From Stenotrophomonas sp. NA06056 (GTDB taxonomy: Bacteria > Pseudomonadota > Gammaproteobacteria > Xanthomonadales > Xanthomonadaceae): DNA of 64,000 nucleotides. The position numbers were made by a program, and so were the translations under genes. The DNA is taken from assembly GCF_013364355.1 (NCBI RefSeq), contig NZ_CP054931.1:372001-436000 (forward strand), in the 5' to 3' direction. Under the pieces are notes generated by a model. It worked only from the letters and a program-made list of their open reading frames with translations. It did no database searches and was not told the DNA's origin. Position 1 is the stretch's first letter. The number at the start of each line of letters is the position of its first letter. Positions 20,274 through 30,058 of this stretch are shown here, piece after piece.

Positions 20274-21605
20274 GTGAGCAAGGCGAACGATTTTTCCATT
20301 GCCAAGGCGGCGCCGGGCGCGGCCACCCGCATGCTCGCTGCGCGCGTGCTTGCGCAGGTGTTCACCCGCGGTCGTTCGCTCAAGGCGGAACTGGCCTGGG
20401 CCCTGCCCAAGCTGGCCGACACCCGCGACCGTGCGCTGCTTGAAGCACTGTGCTTTGCGGTGCTGCGTCGTCGCAGCACCTACGACGCTGCCCTGCAGGG
20501 ATGGATGCAGAAGCCGCTGTCGGCACGCGATGCCGACCTGCGCACGCTGCTGATGGTGGGTTTTGCCCAGCTGGATGTGCTGGAACTACCTGCCCATGCG
20601 GCGCTGTCGGCCACGGTTGATGCTGCACGCGCACTGGGTCGTGAACGCCAAGCGGGCCTGGTCAACGCGATCCTGCGACGGGCCCAGCGCGAGGGTTTCC
20701 CCGAACAGCCGGCACGCGACGCATTTCCGGTCTGGCTGGCCGAGGCCGTTGAACGCGACTGGCCGGCACAGGCCGAGGCGATCTTCGCTGCCAGCCTGCA
20801 GCCGGCGCCGTTGTGGTTGCGTGCCAACCACCAGCAGGGCGGGCGCGACAAAGTCATGGCGGCCCTGGCCGAGGCCGGCATTGCCGCCGAAGCCAGCCCG
20901 TTGAGTGCCGATGCACTGCGATTGGCCGTGCCGGTTCCGGTGAACCAGTTGCCCGGCTTCGGCGAAGGCCTGCTGTCGGTGCAGGATCTGTCGGCGCAAT
21001 GTGCCGCCGACGCGCTGGCGCCGCCGGCCGGCAGCCGCGTGCTCGACGCGTGTGCCGCCCCGGGTGGCAAGTCGGCGCATCTGCTGGAGCGTGACCCCAG
21101 CCTGCGATTGCTGGCGCTGGACATCGATGCCCGTCGCCTGGCGCGCGCCAAGGATACGTTCGCCCGCACCGGCGTGGGCGAAGGCGCCCAGGTGCTGGTG
21201 GCCGATGCCAGCGATCCGGGGGCATGGTGGGATGGCGTTCCATTCGACGCGATCCTGCTGGACGCACCCTGCTCGGCCACGGGCGTCATCCGCCGGCAGC
21301 CGGACGTGATGTTCCATCGCCGGGCGGAAGACATCGATGCGCTGGTCGGCATCCAGGCCCGGTTGCTGGAAGCCTGCTGGTCGATGCTGCGCCCCGGTGG
21401 TGTGCTGCTGTATGCCACCTGCTCGATCCTGCGCGCGGAAAATGTCGATCAGGTAAAGGGCTTCCTGAAGTGGCACGCGGATGCGGAAGCGGTCGCGCTG
21501 GGTGACGCATTTGGTCTGGATTGTGACGGTATCGCACGCCAGCGCTTGCCCGGTGAAAACGATGCTGACGGATTTTTCTACGCGCGTCTGCTAAAAAAGG
21601 CCTGA
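20274..21605 (+). CDS. rsmB: 16S rRNA m5C967 methyltransferase RsmB (Sun)
   Basis: RsmB methylates C967 of 16S rRNA with S-adenosylmethionine. The 443-residue product has an N-terminal NusB-like RNA-binding domain (about 15-145) and a C-terminal Rossmann methyltransferase. Motifs are [17 protein letters not shown] (SAM-binding), [18 protein letters not shown] (catalytic PC) and [17 protein letters not shown] (catalytic TC). It starts with GTG 3 bases after the fmt stop, so the two are one operon. GT39 follows after 22 bases. Confidence 0.96.
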   Translation: MSKANDFSIAKAAPGAATRMLAARVLAQVFTRGRSLKAELAWALPKLADTRDRALLEALCFAVLRRRSTYDAALQGWMQKPLSARDADLRTLLMVGFAQLDVLELPAHAALSATVDAARALGRERQAGLVNAILRRAQREGFPEQPARDAFPVWLAEAVERDWPAQAEAIFAASLQPAPLWLRANHQQGGRDKVMAALAEAGIAAEASPLSADALRLAVPVPVNQLPGFGEGLLSVQDLSAQCAADALAPPAGSRVLDACAAPGGKSAHLLERDPSLRLLALDIDARRLARAKDTFARTGVGEGAQVLVADASDPGAWWDGVPFDAILLDAPCSATGVIRRQPDVMFHRRAEDIDALVGIQARLLEACWSMLRPGGVLLYATCSILRAENVDQVKGFLKWHADAEAVALGDAFGLDCDGIARQRLPGENDADGFFYARLLKKA

Positions 21606-21627
21606 CCCAACCGCTGTCCGAGCCCCC

Positions 21628-23340
21628 ATGCTGAAAACCCGTGCATCACGCCAGACGTGGCTGTTCGTTGTGATGGCCCTGTTGGTGTTGGGTGCCGGCC
21701 TGGGACTCCGTGATCCCTGGCCCTCGGACGAACCGCGCTTCGCACTGGTCGCCAAGCAGATGGTGGACAGCGGCGACTGGCTGTTCCCGCACCGTGGGCT
21801 GGAGCTTTACTCGGACAAACCGCCGATGCTGATGTGGTGGCAGGCCACGCTGTACAGCGTGGTCGGCAACTGGCGTGTGGCGTTCCTGCTGCCCTCATTG
21901 ATCGCCGCACTCGGTACGCTGTGGTGCGTGGTCGATCTGGGCCGGCGTCTGTGGACGCGCCAGGTTGGCCTGTACGCAGGCTGGGCCCTGCTGTTCGCCC
22001 TGCAGTTCACCTTCCAGTCGAAGAAGGCGCAGATCGACCCGCTGGTGGTGTTGTTCATCACCCTGGCCAACTACGGCCTGCTGCGCCACCTGCTGCTGGG
22101 GCCCGCTTGGCGCTGGTGGTGGCTGGGCTGGTTCTTTGCCGGCATCGGGGTGATCACCAAGGGCGTGGGCGTGATCGCGCTGCTGATGATCGTGCCCGCG
22201 GTGATCGGTTCGGCGCTGCACTGGCCACGGGTGCGGCTGCATGCACGCGACCTGCGCTTCTGGCTGGCGCCGTTGGCGTTCGTGCTGGCCATCGCGCTGT
22301 GGCTGGTGCCGATGGTGATGACCGCGCTGGCGACCCGCTCCGGCGAGTACCTGGCGTACATGAACGACATCCTGTTCCGGCAGACCGCCAAGCGCTATGC
22401 GCAATCGTGGGATCACCATCAGCCGTGGTGGTATTTCCTGGGCACCATGCCGTCGATGTGGATTCCCGCCTTCCTGGCGCTGCCATGGGCGATCCCTGCC
22501 TGGCGGCGCCGGCTGCAGCGCCGGGACGCGCGCTACCTGTTGCTGCTGGGCTGGTGGGCACTGATCGTGCTGTTCTTCTCTATCCCCAATGGCAAGCGTG
22601 ACGTCTACATCCTGCCCGCGCTGCCGATGTTCTGCCTGGCGCTTGCGCCGTTGTTGCCGGGGCTGCTGCGCCGGCGGGACGTGCAGTGGCTGCTGGGCGC
22701 GTTCACCCTGCTGCTGTCGTTGGGTACCTTGGCTGCCGGGCTGGCGGCCCTGCTGGGCAAGCCCGGCTTTGAGGCACGGCTGATGCAGACGCGGGGCATC
22801 GGCAATGGCGAGATGAACGCCCTGGCCTGGGCGGCGATGGCGATGGGCGGCTGGGGTGTGGCCAGCCTGCTGTTGTTCGGCCGCGGCCGCCGCCAGCTGG
22901 CGCTGGTCTCGACCCTCACTGTCATATGGGTGCTGTACAGCCTGATCGGCTATCCGCTGCTGAATGATTCAAGTTCCGCCCGCGGCCTGATGCGGCACAC
23001 CGGCCAGCGCATCGGCGCCGATGCCGAGCTGGGACTGGTGGCCTGGAAAGAGCAGAATCTGCTGATGGCCGACCGCCCCGCAGCAACCTTCGGTTTCAAC
23101 GAGCCCTGGGATGCGCAGCTGGCCGCGGCGGTGGAATGGCAGCAGCTGGCGCCGCAGCGCCGCTGGTTGCTGGTCCACGAGGACGCGCTGCTGCCCTGCA
23201 TCGACCGCAGCCGGGCCGAACTGGCCGGAATCGCCAACCGCCGCCGTTGGTGGCTGGTGCCTGCCGCTGCGGTGCAGGGCGAATGCGTGGCCAGCGCCGA
23301 CGAGCGCGAACGCGAGCGGCGATTGCAGCGTGAGGAGTAA
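21628..23340 (+). CDS. ArnT-like glycosyltransferase family 39 membrane protein
   Basis: The 570-residue protein has about 11-12 hydrophobic helices and the GT39/ArnT N-terminal loop with the acidic pair (DPWPSDEPRFALVAKQMV) followed by GDWLFPHRG and YSDKPPMLMWW. These enzymes transfer a sugar from a polyprenyl-phosphate donor onto lipid A or protein in the periplasm. Whether this one adds aminoarabinose is not determinable. It sits next to an O-antigen ligase-like gene, which supports a lipopolysaccharide role. The last about 120 residues are a soluble tail. Confidence 0.88.
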   Translation: MLKTRASRQTWLFVVMALLVLGAGLGLRDPWPSDEPRFALVAKQMVDSGDWLFPHRGLELYSDKPPMLMWWQATLYSVVGNWRVAFLLPSLIAALGTLWCVVDLGRRLWTRQVGLYAGWALLFALQFTFQSKKAQIDPLVVLFITLANYGLLRHLLLGPAWRWWWLGWFFAGIGVITKGVGVIALLMIVPAVIGSALHWPRVRLHARDLRFWLAPLAFVLAIALWLVPMVMTALATRSGEYLAYMNDILFRQTAKRYAQSWDHHQPWWYFLGTMPSMWIPAFLALPWAIPAWRRRLQRRDARYLLLLGWWALIVLFFSIPNGKRDVYILPALPMFCLALAPLLPGLLRRRDVQWLLGAFTLLLSLGTLAAGLAALLGKPGFEARLMQTRGIGNGEMNALAWAAMAMGGWGVASLLLFGRGRRQLALVSTLTVIWVLYSLIGYPLLNDSSSARGLMRHTGQRIGADAELGLVAWKEQNLLMADRPAATFGFNEPWDAQLAAAVEWQQLAPQRRWLLVHEDALLPCIDRSRAELAGIANRRRWWLVPAAAVQGECVASADERERERRLQREE

Positions 23341-23462
23341 CCACTCTGGCCTGCGCTTGTCCAGACTGCCCAAGCGGCGCCAAAGGCAGTAAAACGTCAG
23401 CGTGGGATCGGCCGTACCGGCGATCCCGTTCATTCCGCAGGATCGCAGCGAAACTCTTCGAC

Positions 23463-24749
23463 GTGGCAGTGTCACAGCACAACCAGGAATCCACGGTCGG
23501 CGATCCGCTGGGCGTACCCGTTGGCGGTCGTCCGCGCGCTGCGCACTGGTTGGCGCAGATCGGCCTGTTCTGCATGCCAGCGCTGGTGCTGACCATTCCG
23601 ATCAACCTGTTGCCCTACGCGCTGCTGCTGCTGGTCAGCACCGCAATGGTGCCCGGCCTGCTGTGGCAGGCGCGGCGGATGGACGTGCAGCCGATCAAGG
23701 TCCTCAGCTGGCTGATGCTGGCGGTGCTTGTGATGGCCATCGTGTCGGTCGTGCAGTTTGAACAGGGCCTGCGCGATGTCGACAATCGATCCCGCTTCCT
23801 GGTCATCCCGTGGATCGCATTGTGGGTGTGCGCGCTGCGCCCGGACATGCGCTGGTTGTGGCGCGGGGCGTTGGCCGGGCTGCTGGGCACTTTCCTGCTT
23901 TCGGCATTGCAGGTTTACCAGGGCGCGCCACGCGCGGAACTGTCCACCAACGCAATCGTTCTCGCCGACATCGTGATGATGCTGATGGTGCTGGTGGTGT
24001 TCTGCCGGCCGTCGCGGCGCTGGTCGCTGGTGATCGTCGGCATGGCTGCCGGGTGCGGAACCATCATCCTGACCGGAAGCCGAGGCGTGTTTGCGGCGCT
24101 GCTTGCGCTGCTGGTGGTGCTGGCACTGAGCCTGCGCTGGCGCACCGGGGCAGCGCGTCTTTCGGTGCTTGCCGGCATGCTGGCCATTGGCGCGACCCTG
24201 TTGCTGTCAGTGCCCGAGCTGCGCCACCAGGTGCGGTTGTCCGAACTGCACAGCGATGTGCAGCGCATGGAACAGGGTGACAGCGACTCTTCAGCCGGGG
24301 CCCGCGTCGAGCGCCTGCAGGTCGCATGGGAGACCTTCCTCGACCATCCGCTGACCGGGGTAGGCATCGGACACTTCGACACGGCCATGAAGCGGGTACC
24401 GGTCTGCCGCGAGAACCCGCAGGAAATCCGCTGCCACCTGCGCCATGCGCACAACGACCTGGCCGAATGGGCCGCTACCCAAGGCCTGCCGGGCGTGCTG
24501 CTGCTGTTGGCCGTATATGGCGTGCCACTGGGGGTGTTCGTGCGCCTGCACCGACGCAGTGGGCGTTCCACCTTCCGTGGCCCAGCCGCCGCCGGCGTGA
24601 TGGTGGTGGTGTCCTACATCCTGTGCGGCCTGACCCAGTCGATGTTCGCGCACCAGATGACCGCCAGTTTCTACGTCACCATCGTCGGCCTGCTGACCGG
24701 CCTGTCGATCCTGGAAGGTGCGCGGCACCGGGCAGAGATCGCCCGGTAG
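23463..24749 (+). CDS. O-antigen ligase family protein (WaaL/Wzy type)
   Basis: The 428-residue protein has about ten membrane segments and a large periplasmic loop late in the sequence containing RHAHNDLAEWAATQGLPG, the His-bearing motif of O-antigen ligases and polymerases. It presumably joins O-antigen or another sugar to lipid A core. It begins with GTG. Its TAG stop lies in the GTAG foot of a degenerate SMAG repeat. Neighbours on both sides are glycosyltransferases, consistent with a core/O-antigen locus. Ligase versus polymerase cannot be separated from sequence alone. Confidence 0.86.
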   Translation: MAVSQHNQESTVGDPLGVPVGGRPRAAHWLAQIGLFCMPALVLTIPINLLPYALLLLVSTAMVPGLLWQARRMDVQPIKVLSWLMLAVLVMAIVSVVQFEQGLRDVDNRSRFLVIPWIALWVCALRPDMRWLWRGALAGLLGTFLLSALQVYQGAPRAELSTNAIVLADIVMMLMVLVVFCRPSRRWSLVIVGMAAGCGTIILTGSRGVFAALLALLVVLALSLRWRTGAARLSVLAGMLAIGATLLLSVPELRHQVRLSELHSDVQRMEQGDSDSSAGARVERLQVAWETFLDHPLTGVGIGHFDTAMKRVPVCRENPQEIRCHLRHAHNDLAEWAATQGLPGVLLLLAVYGVPLGVFVRLHRRSGRSTFRGPAAAGVMVVVSYILCGLTQSMFAHQMTASFYVTIVGLLTGLSILEGARHRAEIAR

Positions 24750-24769
24750 CGTCGAGCACGGTCCGACGC
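24746..24769 (+). repeat. SMAG-like palindrome supplying the ligase stop codon
   Basis: GTAGCGTCGAGCACGGTCCG plus ACGC. Stem GCGTCG/CGACGC pairs with an imperfect interior. The TAG at 24747-24749 is the stop of the O-antigen ligase gene. Confidence 0.7.
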
Positions 24770-24774
24770 CCTGC

Positions 24775-25581
24775 TCAGGGGGTGGGCGGATCGGAGACGG
24801 CCTGACCGTTGCCGAGCATCCACAGCATGATGGTCTTCTGCCGCACGTAGTTTGCGCGCACATAGGCGTACACCAGGCCATGCCAGCCGTCGCGGAAGCC
24901 GCCCCGGAACAGGAAGCCGCGCCAGAACCGCCAGGCAGGGGCCAGCACCAGCTTGCCGAGGGTGGCCCGCTTGCCGCGCGCGAACTCGTGCTCGGCCATC
25001 ATCCGTGCATACTTTTCGGTCTTCGCCAGCTGCTGCTGCAGCGAACGGTAGGGGAAGTGGATGAGGTCCCCGCGCAGGGTGCCGACAGTGCCGTCGACGC
25101 TGGCCGCCTCATGGATCTCGCGCTTGCCGCGCCAGCCGCCGCGGCGGCGGTCGAACAGGCGCAGCACCCGGTCCGGATAGGCATTGCCGTGGCGCAGGAA
25201 TCTGCCGAAGTACTCCGACAGGCGGGCGAAGCGGTAACCCGAATGACCTGCAAAGCCGCCGTCGCGGGCCTGCTCGATCGCGATGCGCAGTTCCGGGCTG
25301 ATGCGCTCGTCGGCGTCCAGGCACAGCACCCAGTCATGCGTAGCCTGCTCGACGCAGAACGCCTTCTGGCTGCGGAAGCCATCGAACGGACGCTGCAGCA
25401 CGCGGGCGCCGGCCGCCTCGGCGATGGCCACCGTGGCGTCGGTGGACAGGGAGTCCACCACCACGATCTCGTCGCAGAAGGCCAGCGAGGCCAGGCAGTC
25501 GCCGATGCGCCCGGCCTCGTTGAACGCGATAATGCAGGCCGAGATGCGAGGCCGTTCGATGGGAGCGGTCGTGGAGGACAT
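24775..25581 (-). CDS. Glycosyltransferase family 2 (WaaE/KdtX-like)
   Basis: The 268-residue protein has a GT-A fold start (ISACIIAFNEAGRIGDCLAS), the nucleotide-sugar segment VVVDSLSTDATVAIA and the metal-binding DADERI, followed by GGWRGKREIHE. This pattern matches WaaE/KdtX enzymes that add glucose to the lipopolysaccharide inner core. Its start codon shares bases with the start region of the divergent phosphotransferase-like gene. It is convergent with the O-antigen ligase gene. Confidence 0.87.
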   Translation of the reverse strand: MSSTTAPIERPRISACIIAFNEAGRIGDCLASLAFCDEIVVVDSLSTDATVAIAEAAGARVLQRPFDGFRSQKAFCVEQATHDWVLCLDADERISPELRIAIEQARDGGFAGHSGYRFARLSEYFGRFLRHGNAYPDRVLRLFDRRRGGWRGKREIHEAASVDGTVGTLRGDLIHFPYRSLQQQLAKTEKYARMMAEHEFARGKRATLGKLVLAPAWRFWRGFLFRGGFRDGWHGLVYAYVRANYVRQKTIMLWMLGNGQAVSDPPTP

Positions 25582-25582
25582 G

Positions 25583-26638
25583 ATGGCCGGGTACCTGTTG
25601 TTTGCGACGGAGCGCTATGCGCTGCCTATTCTCGCCCCGTTGGTGCAGGCCTTGCACGCTTCCGGTCAGGAAGTTGCGGCCTGGTTCGAAGATGGCGCGG
25701 CCGGCAGCCAGCTGTCCGGCGTGCCGAACATCGGTCTGAAGCAGGCCCTGGCGATGCGCCCGCGGGCGGTGTTCAGCGCGGCCAACTGGGTGCCGACCTT
25801 CCTTTCCGGGGCCAAGGTGCAGCTGTTCCATGGCTTCAACGTGGAAAAGCGCGACAGTGCGCGTGGCCACTTCCGGGTGCGCGGCATGTTCGACCTGTAC
25901 TGCACGCAGGGTCCTGCCACCACTGCGCCGTTCCGCGAGATCGCGGCACTGCAGGGGCATTTCGCCGTGGCCGAAACCGGCTGGCCGAAGCTGGACCCGC
26001 TGTTCCGCGAGGATGGCGGTGACAGTACCGCGCTGCGCAGTGCGGCCGGTGGTCGCCCAGTGATCCTGTTCGGTTCAACCTTCACCGAGCGCTTGAGTGC
26101 GGCCCCGCACCTGCACGCGCAGATCGCCGCCGATATCGCCGCCGGGCAGCACTACTGGCTGCTGACCCTGCACCCCAAGTGCCCGGCGGAACTGTTTGAA
26201 CGCTATCGCGCGCTGGCTGGCGTCAACGCGCGATTCATCGAACCGGAGCAGGTGATGGCCGCCCAGCGCGCTGCTGATGTGCTGGTGTCGGACACCTCAT
26301 CGATCGTTTCCGAGTTCATCGTCCAGCACAAGCCGGTGGTGACCTTCCGCAACCGCGTGCCGAAGCCGCACATGATCGATTTCGATGATCCGCAGCAGCT
26401 GCCGGCGATGCTGCAGCGCGCGCTGCATCCGGACGCGGCGCTGCAGGCGGAGATCGTGCGCTACGCCGATGCCATCCACCCTTACCGCGATGGCCTGTCC
26501 AGTGAGCGGGTGATCGCCGCGACCGAGGATTTCCTGTCCGGCGAGATGGGCGCGCTGCGCCGCAAGCCGTTCGGCAGCTGGGTGCGTGACCTGCAGATCC
26601 GCAAGGACCTGGGCTATTGGGGGCCGTCGCAGCGTTGA
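25583..26638 (+). CDS. CDP-glycerol glycerophosphotransferase-like protein
   Basis: The 351-residue product fits the Glyphos_transf family, a GT-B-type fold. Supporting motifs are QLFHGFNVEKR, VAETGWPKLDPLF (the family's TGxPxxD), VILFGSTFTERLSAA and VLVSDTSSIVSEFIVQHKP. Gram-negative members modify polysaccharides or lipopolysaccharide core; the substrate here is unknown. Two adjacent ATGs occur (25580, 25583); the second has GGAGG 5 bases upstream and was chosen. If the first is used, the two divergent start codons overlap in the tetramer CATG. Confidence 0.82.
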   Translation: MAGYLLFATERYALPILAPLVQALHASGQEVAAWFEDGAAGSQLSGVPNIGLKQALAMRPRAVFSAANWVPTFLSGAKVQLFHGFNVEKRDSARGHFRVRGMFDLYCTQGPATTAPFREIAALQGHFAVAETGWPKLDPLFREDGGDSTALRSAAGGRPVILFGSTFTERLSAAPHLHAQIAADIAAGQHYWLLTLHPKCPAELFERYRALAGVNARFIEPEQVMAAQRAADVLVSDTSSIVSEFIVQHKPVVTFRNRVPKPHMIDFDDPQQLPAMLQRALHPDAALQAEIVRYADAIHPYRDGLSSERVIAATEDFLSGEMGALRRKPFGSWVRDLQIRKDLGYWGPSQR

Positions 26639-26648
26639 TGTGCGTCCT

Positions 26649-26700
26649 GTAGAGCCGAGCCCATGCTCGGCTCTACAGTAGATCCACGCCATGCGTGGAT
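26649..26700 (+). repeat. Tandem pair of SMAG palindromes
   Basis: The first (26649-26676) is a full palindrome with GTAG at one foot and CTAC at the other. The second (26678-26700) is GTAGATCCACGCCATGCGTG plus GAT. The stem sequences differ, so two SMAG subfamilies lie side by side between convergent genes. Confidence 0.88.
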
Positions 26701-26722
26701 GGCGGTTCAATGATCGGCCGCG

Positions 26723-28264
26723 CTACCAGCGCAGCTTGCGCCGCGCCAGCGCCGTGGCCAGATCTTCCATCAACGCATGTGCACGCGCCTGCGGCAGGTA
26801 GCGCAGCGCCAGCGCCACATCGCCATGTGCGCCGGCGGTGTCCAGCTGCAGGCTGGCAGTACCCAACAGCTTGTCCAGCGGCGAGCGCTGCAGGCGCAGG
26901 CCCTGCACCTTGTCCAGCTCGGCCCAGCGCCACCAGCGTTTCCACCAGCCGCCGCGCACCGCCACGAACTGACCGTCCAGGTGCCACCCCATCCGAGCCA
27001 TCTGCCGGTGCGCGATCAACAGGCTGACTGGCAGCCAGGCCAGCAGCGCCAACGCCGGCAGGCCCCAGCGCCAGTACAGCGCAGCGGTCAGCAGCGGCAC
27101 CGTCAGCAAGGTGGACAACGACAGTCGCCACCATCCGCGTTGCGGTATCGGCTGCCACTGCTGCGGTGGCCATTGCAGTTGTGGCAGCAGGTGGCGCACC
27201 AGGCCGTCGCAGGTGCCTGCGCCAGCCAGAGGGGCCAGTTCACGCAGCGCGCGGTCGTCGTCGCGCGAGGGGCCACCTGCGGCGCTGTCGATGCGCAGCT
27301 GGCGCAACCCGAACCAACGCTGCAGCGTGCTTTCGCCCAGCGTCCACGCCTGGATGCGGCGGCGCGCGACGCTGCTGCGGGTACGGCTGAGCAGGCCGGT
27401 GGAGACGGTCAGCCGACGCTCGCGCTCGCTGAGGGTGAAGCCGTGGTAGCGCAGCAGCGTCAGCGTCACCGACAGCACCCGCAACAACAGCCAGCCCAGC
27501 AGCAGCGTTGCTGCCAACAGCACCAGCCCCCCGGTCACCCCGGCATGCAGATGGCTGACGTAACCGAAGGCCTCGCGCCCGCCGCGCTGGATGGCATCGT
27601 CCATCACCTGGCGCGGTACGGTCTGGAACAGCACGCCGAAGGCTGCGATTGCCAGCGCCCAGCCACGGTTGGAGAGCAAGCCCATGCGCAGCACATCCCG
27701 GCTCGACAGGCGCAGCAGTACCCGCTCGTCGTCGGAGGGCACGACACTGGCAGCTGCTGCTTCGCCCGGTATTGGCTGCGGTGCTTGTCCACGTTGGCGC
27801 ACCAGTTGTTCCAGGGCCAATGCCTGGTCCAGCCGCAGCACGCGCATCTCCGCTTCCGGGCGCACGCCACCGGCCGATTCCAGGCGCAGTTCGGCAACCC
27901 CGAACAATCGATGCAACGGGTTCTGCCGCACTTCCACGTTGTGGATGCGGGCAAAGGGAATCTCACGCCGGTTGCGCGCCAGCAGGCCGCTGCGCACGGT
28001 GATCGCGTCGTTGCCGATGCGATAGCGGTAACTGAGGTACTGCAGTACCGAGACCAGCATCAGCGCGGCGATGGCGGTCAGCGGGATCAACTGTGCCCAC
28101 ATCGGGTCGCGGTCGCCGCGTTGGCCGAACACCAGCAACGCGACCAGCGGCAGCAGATAGTGGCGCAGCTGCATCAGCAGCACGAACAGCCACGACCACG
28201 GATGCAGGCGATGCTCTTCGCCACCGTTGGGCAGCGACGGCGGCAGGGGCGGCGGCAGGCTCAC
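26723..28264 (-). CDS. Bacterial PH-domain membrane protein (YdbT-like)
   Basis: The 513-residue protein has hydrophobic pairs at about 25-80, 185-260 and 370-410, each followed by a bPH2-type beta-rich domain (DUF304), giving three domains as in YdbT. Typical phrases are IGNDAITVRSGLLARNRREI with RIHNVEVRQNPLHRLFGVAE, and RRLTVSTGLLSRTRSSVARR. In Bacillus, YdbS/YdbT confer resistance to certain bacteriocins; the role in Proteobacteria is not established. The start overlaps the stop of the YdbS-like gene by 4 bases, so they are translationally coupled. Confidence 0.9.
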   Translation of the reverse strand: MSLPPPLPPSLPNGGEEHRLHPWSWLFVLLMQLRHYLLPLVALLVFGQRGDRDPMWAQLIPLTAIAALMLVSVLQYLSYRYRIGNDAITVRSGLLARNRREIPFARIHNVEVRQNPLHRLFGVAELRLESAGGVRPEAEMRVLRLDQALALEQLVRQRGQAPQPIPGEAAAASVVPSDDERVLLRLSSRDVLRMGLLSNRGWALAIAAFGVLFQTVPRQVMDDAIQRGGREAFGYVSHLHAGVTGGLVLLAATLLLGWLLLRVLSVTLTLLRYHGFTLSERERRLTVSTGLLSRTRSSVARRRIQAWTLGESTLQRWFGLRQLRIDSAAGGPSRDDDRALRELAPLAGAGTCDGLVRHLLPQLQWPPQQWQPIPQRGWWRLSLSTLLTVPLLTAALYWRWGLPALALLAWLPVSLLIAHRQMARMGWHLDGQFVAVRGGWWKRWWRWAELDKVQGLRLQRSPLDKLLGTASLQLDTAGAHGDVALALRYLPQARAHALMEDLATALARRKLRW

Positions 28265-28773
28265 AGGGCGTCGGCGTCCTGGTCGAGCTGATGGGCCAGC
28301 GTGTCACGCAGGCGCTCGGCATCGGCTTCGTCCAGGCCGTTGACGGTGACCGCACTCAGGCGGGTGCCGGCGGTATGCACGATCAACGTGGCCAGGCCAG
28401 CACGCCGCTCCAGCGGCCCGCGACGCAGGTCCAGGTGCTGCACGCGCGAAATGGGGATGCGGGTCTCCAGCTGCCACATCAGGTCGCGGCGCAGGCCCAG
28501 GCCCTGTGCATCCAGCCGCCAGCGGGTGCGGGTCAGGCGGCGATGGCCGATCCAGCCACCGAAGGCGACGCCGACCAGCAGGCCCAGCGATGCAGCCCAC
28601 AGGCCACCGGGAAGATCGAAGAACCACCAGACGGCCGCCAGCGGTGCGCCGGGGATGAACAGACCGCCGAAGGCGCCCTCCAGCGCCGCCAGCCGGGCGG
28701 CGCGCCGCGGCAGGGGTTGCCAGTGGTCGAGGGGCATTTCGGCGGCAGCAACAGGCAAGGGAAGTTCGGTCAC
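28261..28773 (-). CDS. Bacterial PH-domain membrane protein (YdbS-like)
   Basis: The 170-residue protein has two membrane helices at about 45-90 followed by one bPH2 domain (RLDAQGLGLRRDLMWQLETR, then ISRVQHLDLRRGPLERRAGL and LIVHTAGTR). This is the YdbS layout. It is the first gene of a two-gene operon with the YdbT-like protein and overlaps it by 4 bases. The two likely form one complex. Confidence 0.9.
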   Translation of the reverse strand: MTELPLPVAAAEMPLDHWQPLPRRAARLAALEGAFGGLFIPGAPLAAVWWFFDLPGGLWAASLGLLVGVAFGGWIGHRRLTRTRWRLDAQGLGLRRDLMWQLETRIPISRVQHLDLRRGPLERRAGLATLIVHTAGTRLSAVTVNGLDEADAERLRDTLAHQLDQDADAL

Positions 28774-28849
28774 GCGGATGTCCGTCGGGCAGCAGGGCGG
28801 GCAGGCGCGGTGATGACCGCACCGCGCAGACGTTAGCAGGTCGCCCGCG

Positions 28850-29983
28850 TCACTGGGCGGCCTGGATCAGCGCATCGACATCCAGCAGGTGGCCGGCGCG
28901 GTCGGCCTTGGTACGCAGGTAGTGCTCGTTCTCGGCAGTGATCTCGCCGGTGACCGGAATGCAGTCCAGCACTTCGATGCCGGCATTGCGCAGGCGCTGC
29001 GCCTTGGTCGGGTTGTTGCTGAGCAGCGCAACACGGGACACGCCCAGGCCGCGCAGCATCGCCACCGCGCTGCCATAGCGGCGCTCGTCGGCGCCGAAGC
29101 CCAGCTGCGCATCGGCGTCGATGGTATCCAGCCCGTCATGCTGGTAGCCGTAGGCGCGCATCTTGGCGGCGATACCGGTGCCGCGGCCTTCCTGGTCCAG
29201 GTACAGCAGCACGCCGCCGCCCAGCTCCTTCAATTTGCGCAGGCCGCGGCGCAGCTGGTCGCCGCAGTCGCACTTGAGCGAACCGAACAGGTCGCCGGTG
29301 AGGCAGGACGAATGCACACGCACCGGCACCACGGCGGACAGGTCCGGTTCGCCGACGATGATCGCCACCTGGTCGCGCTGGGCGACGCCGCCGCGGAACA
29401 CCGCGAAGGTGGTCATGCCGACGTCGCGCAGCGGCACCGGAGAGCGCGCCACCAGTTCGTAATCATGTGCGGCATGTGCAGCGCCTTCGGCCAGATCGCA
29501 CAGGCCGACGTCGGCGGCGGCGTCGAAGGTGCTGTCAGCCGGCTCAAGGCGCACGGCCACCATCGCCGGCAGCAGCAGGCCCAACCGGGCCAGTTCCACT
29601 GCGCCGGCATCGAAGGCGTCGCCGGCACTCCAGCCATCCGGCATCGGGCCCGGCTCGCGCAGGTAGCCCAGCGAGGGCAGGGCGTCGAACGCGACACCGG
29701 CCAGCGGCAGGCGCGCGCCCTCGGGTGCCTCCACGCCGAGCACGCGGGCGCGGGTGGCGGTCAGATAGAGGTAATGGCGTTCGCGCGCGGCGCTTGCGAA
29801 GGCGGCAAAGCTGCTGGCGGTGGCGCTGTCCAGCGCGATCACCGCCAGGCGCTGGCCCTGGCCATCGTGGAGCAGGACCGGACGACCGGCGCGCAGTTCG
29901 GCGACCGCGCGCTCACAGCGGATCGCGGCCGGATCACCGAACAGGGAGGAAGCAGACATGGCAGGACCGGGGGAGGCGGACAT
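28850..29983 (-). CDS. ribA: GTP cyclohydrolase II with a degenerate N-terminal DHBP-synthase-like domain
   Basis: GTP cyclohydrolase II opens GTP in the first step of riboflavin synthesis. The C-terminal half carries the zinc cysteines in [20 protein letters not shown] (about residues 225-243), [13 protein letters not shown] and [14 protein letters not shown]. The N-terminal about 180 residues follow the RibB fold order but the catalytic stretch DDEDRENEGD is replaced ([20 protein letters not shown]), so DHBP synthase activity is unlikely. Start uncertain: ATGs at 29983 and 29959 have no strong ribosome-binding site. Length is 377 residues against about 200 for E. coli RibA. Confidence 0.9.
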   Translation of the reverse strand: MSASPGPAMSASSLFGDPAAIRCERAVAELRAGRPVLLHDGQGQRLAVIALDSATASSFAAFASAARERHYLYLTATRARVLGVEAPEGARLPLAGVAFDALPSLGYLREPGPMPDGWSAGDAFDAGAVELARLGLLLPAMVAVRLEPADSTFDAAADVGLCDLAEGAAHAAHDYELVARSPVPLRDVGMTTFAVFRGGVAQRDQVAIIVGEPDLSAVVPVRVHSSCLTGDLFGSLKCDCGDQLRRGLRKLKELGGGVLLYLDQEGRGTGIAAKMRAYGYQHDGLDTIDADAQLGFGADERRYGSAVAMLRGLGVSRVALLSNNPTKAQRLRNAGIEVLDCIPVTGEITAENEHYLRTKADRAGHLLDVDALIQAAQ

Positions 29984-30058
29984 CGGTGTCTCTATGGGGG
30001 CGCCAGCGTCGTATTCAACGTGCTGCGGCGGTGTGTCGCAGGCTGGGTGGAGCGGCAT

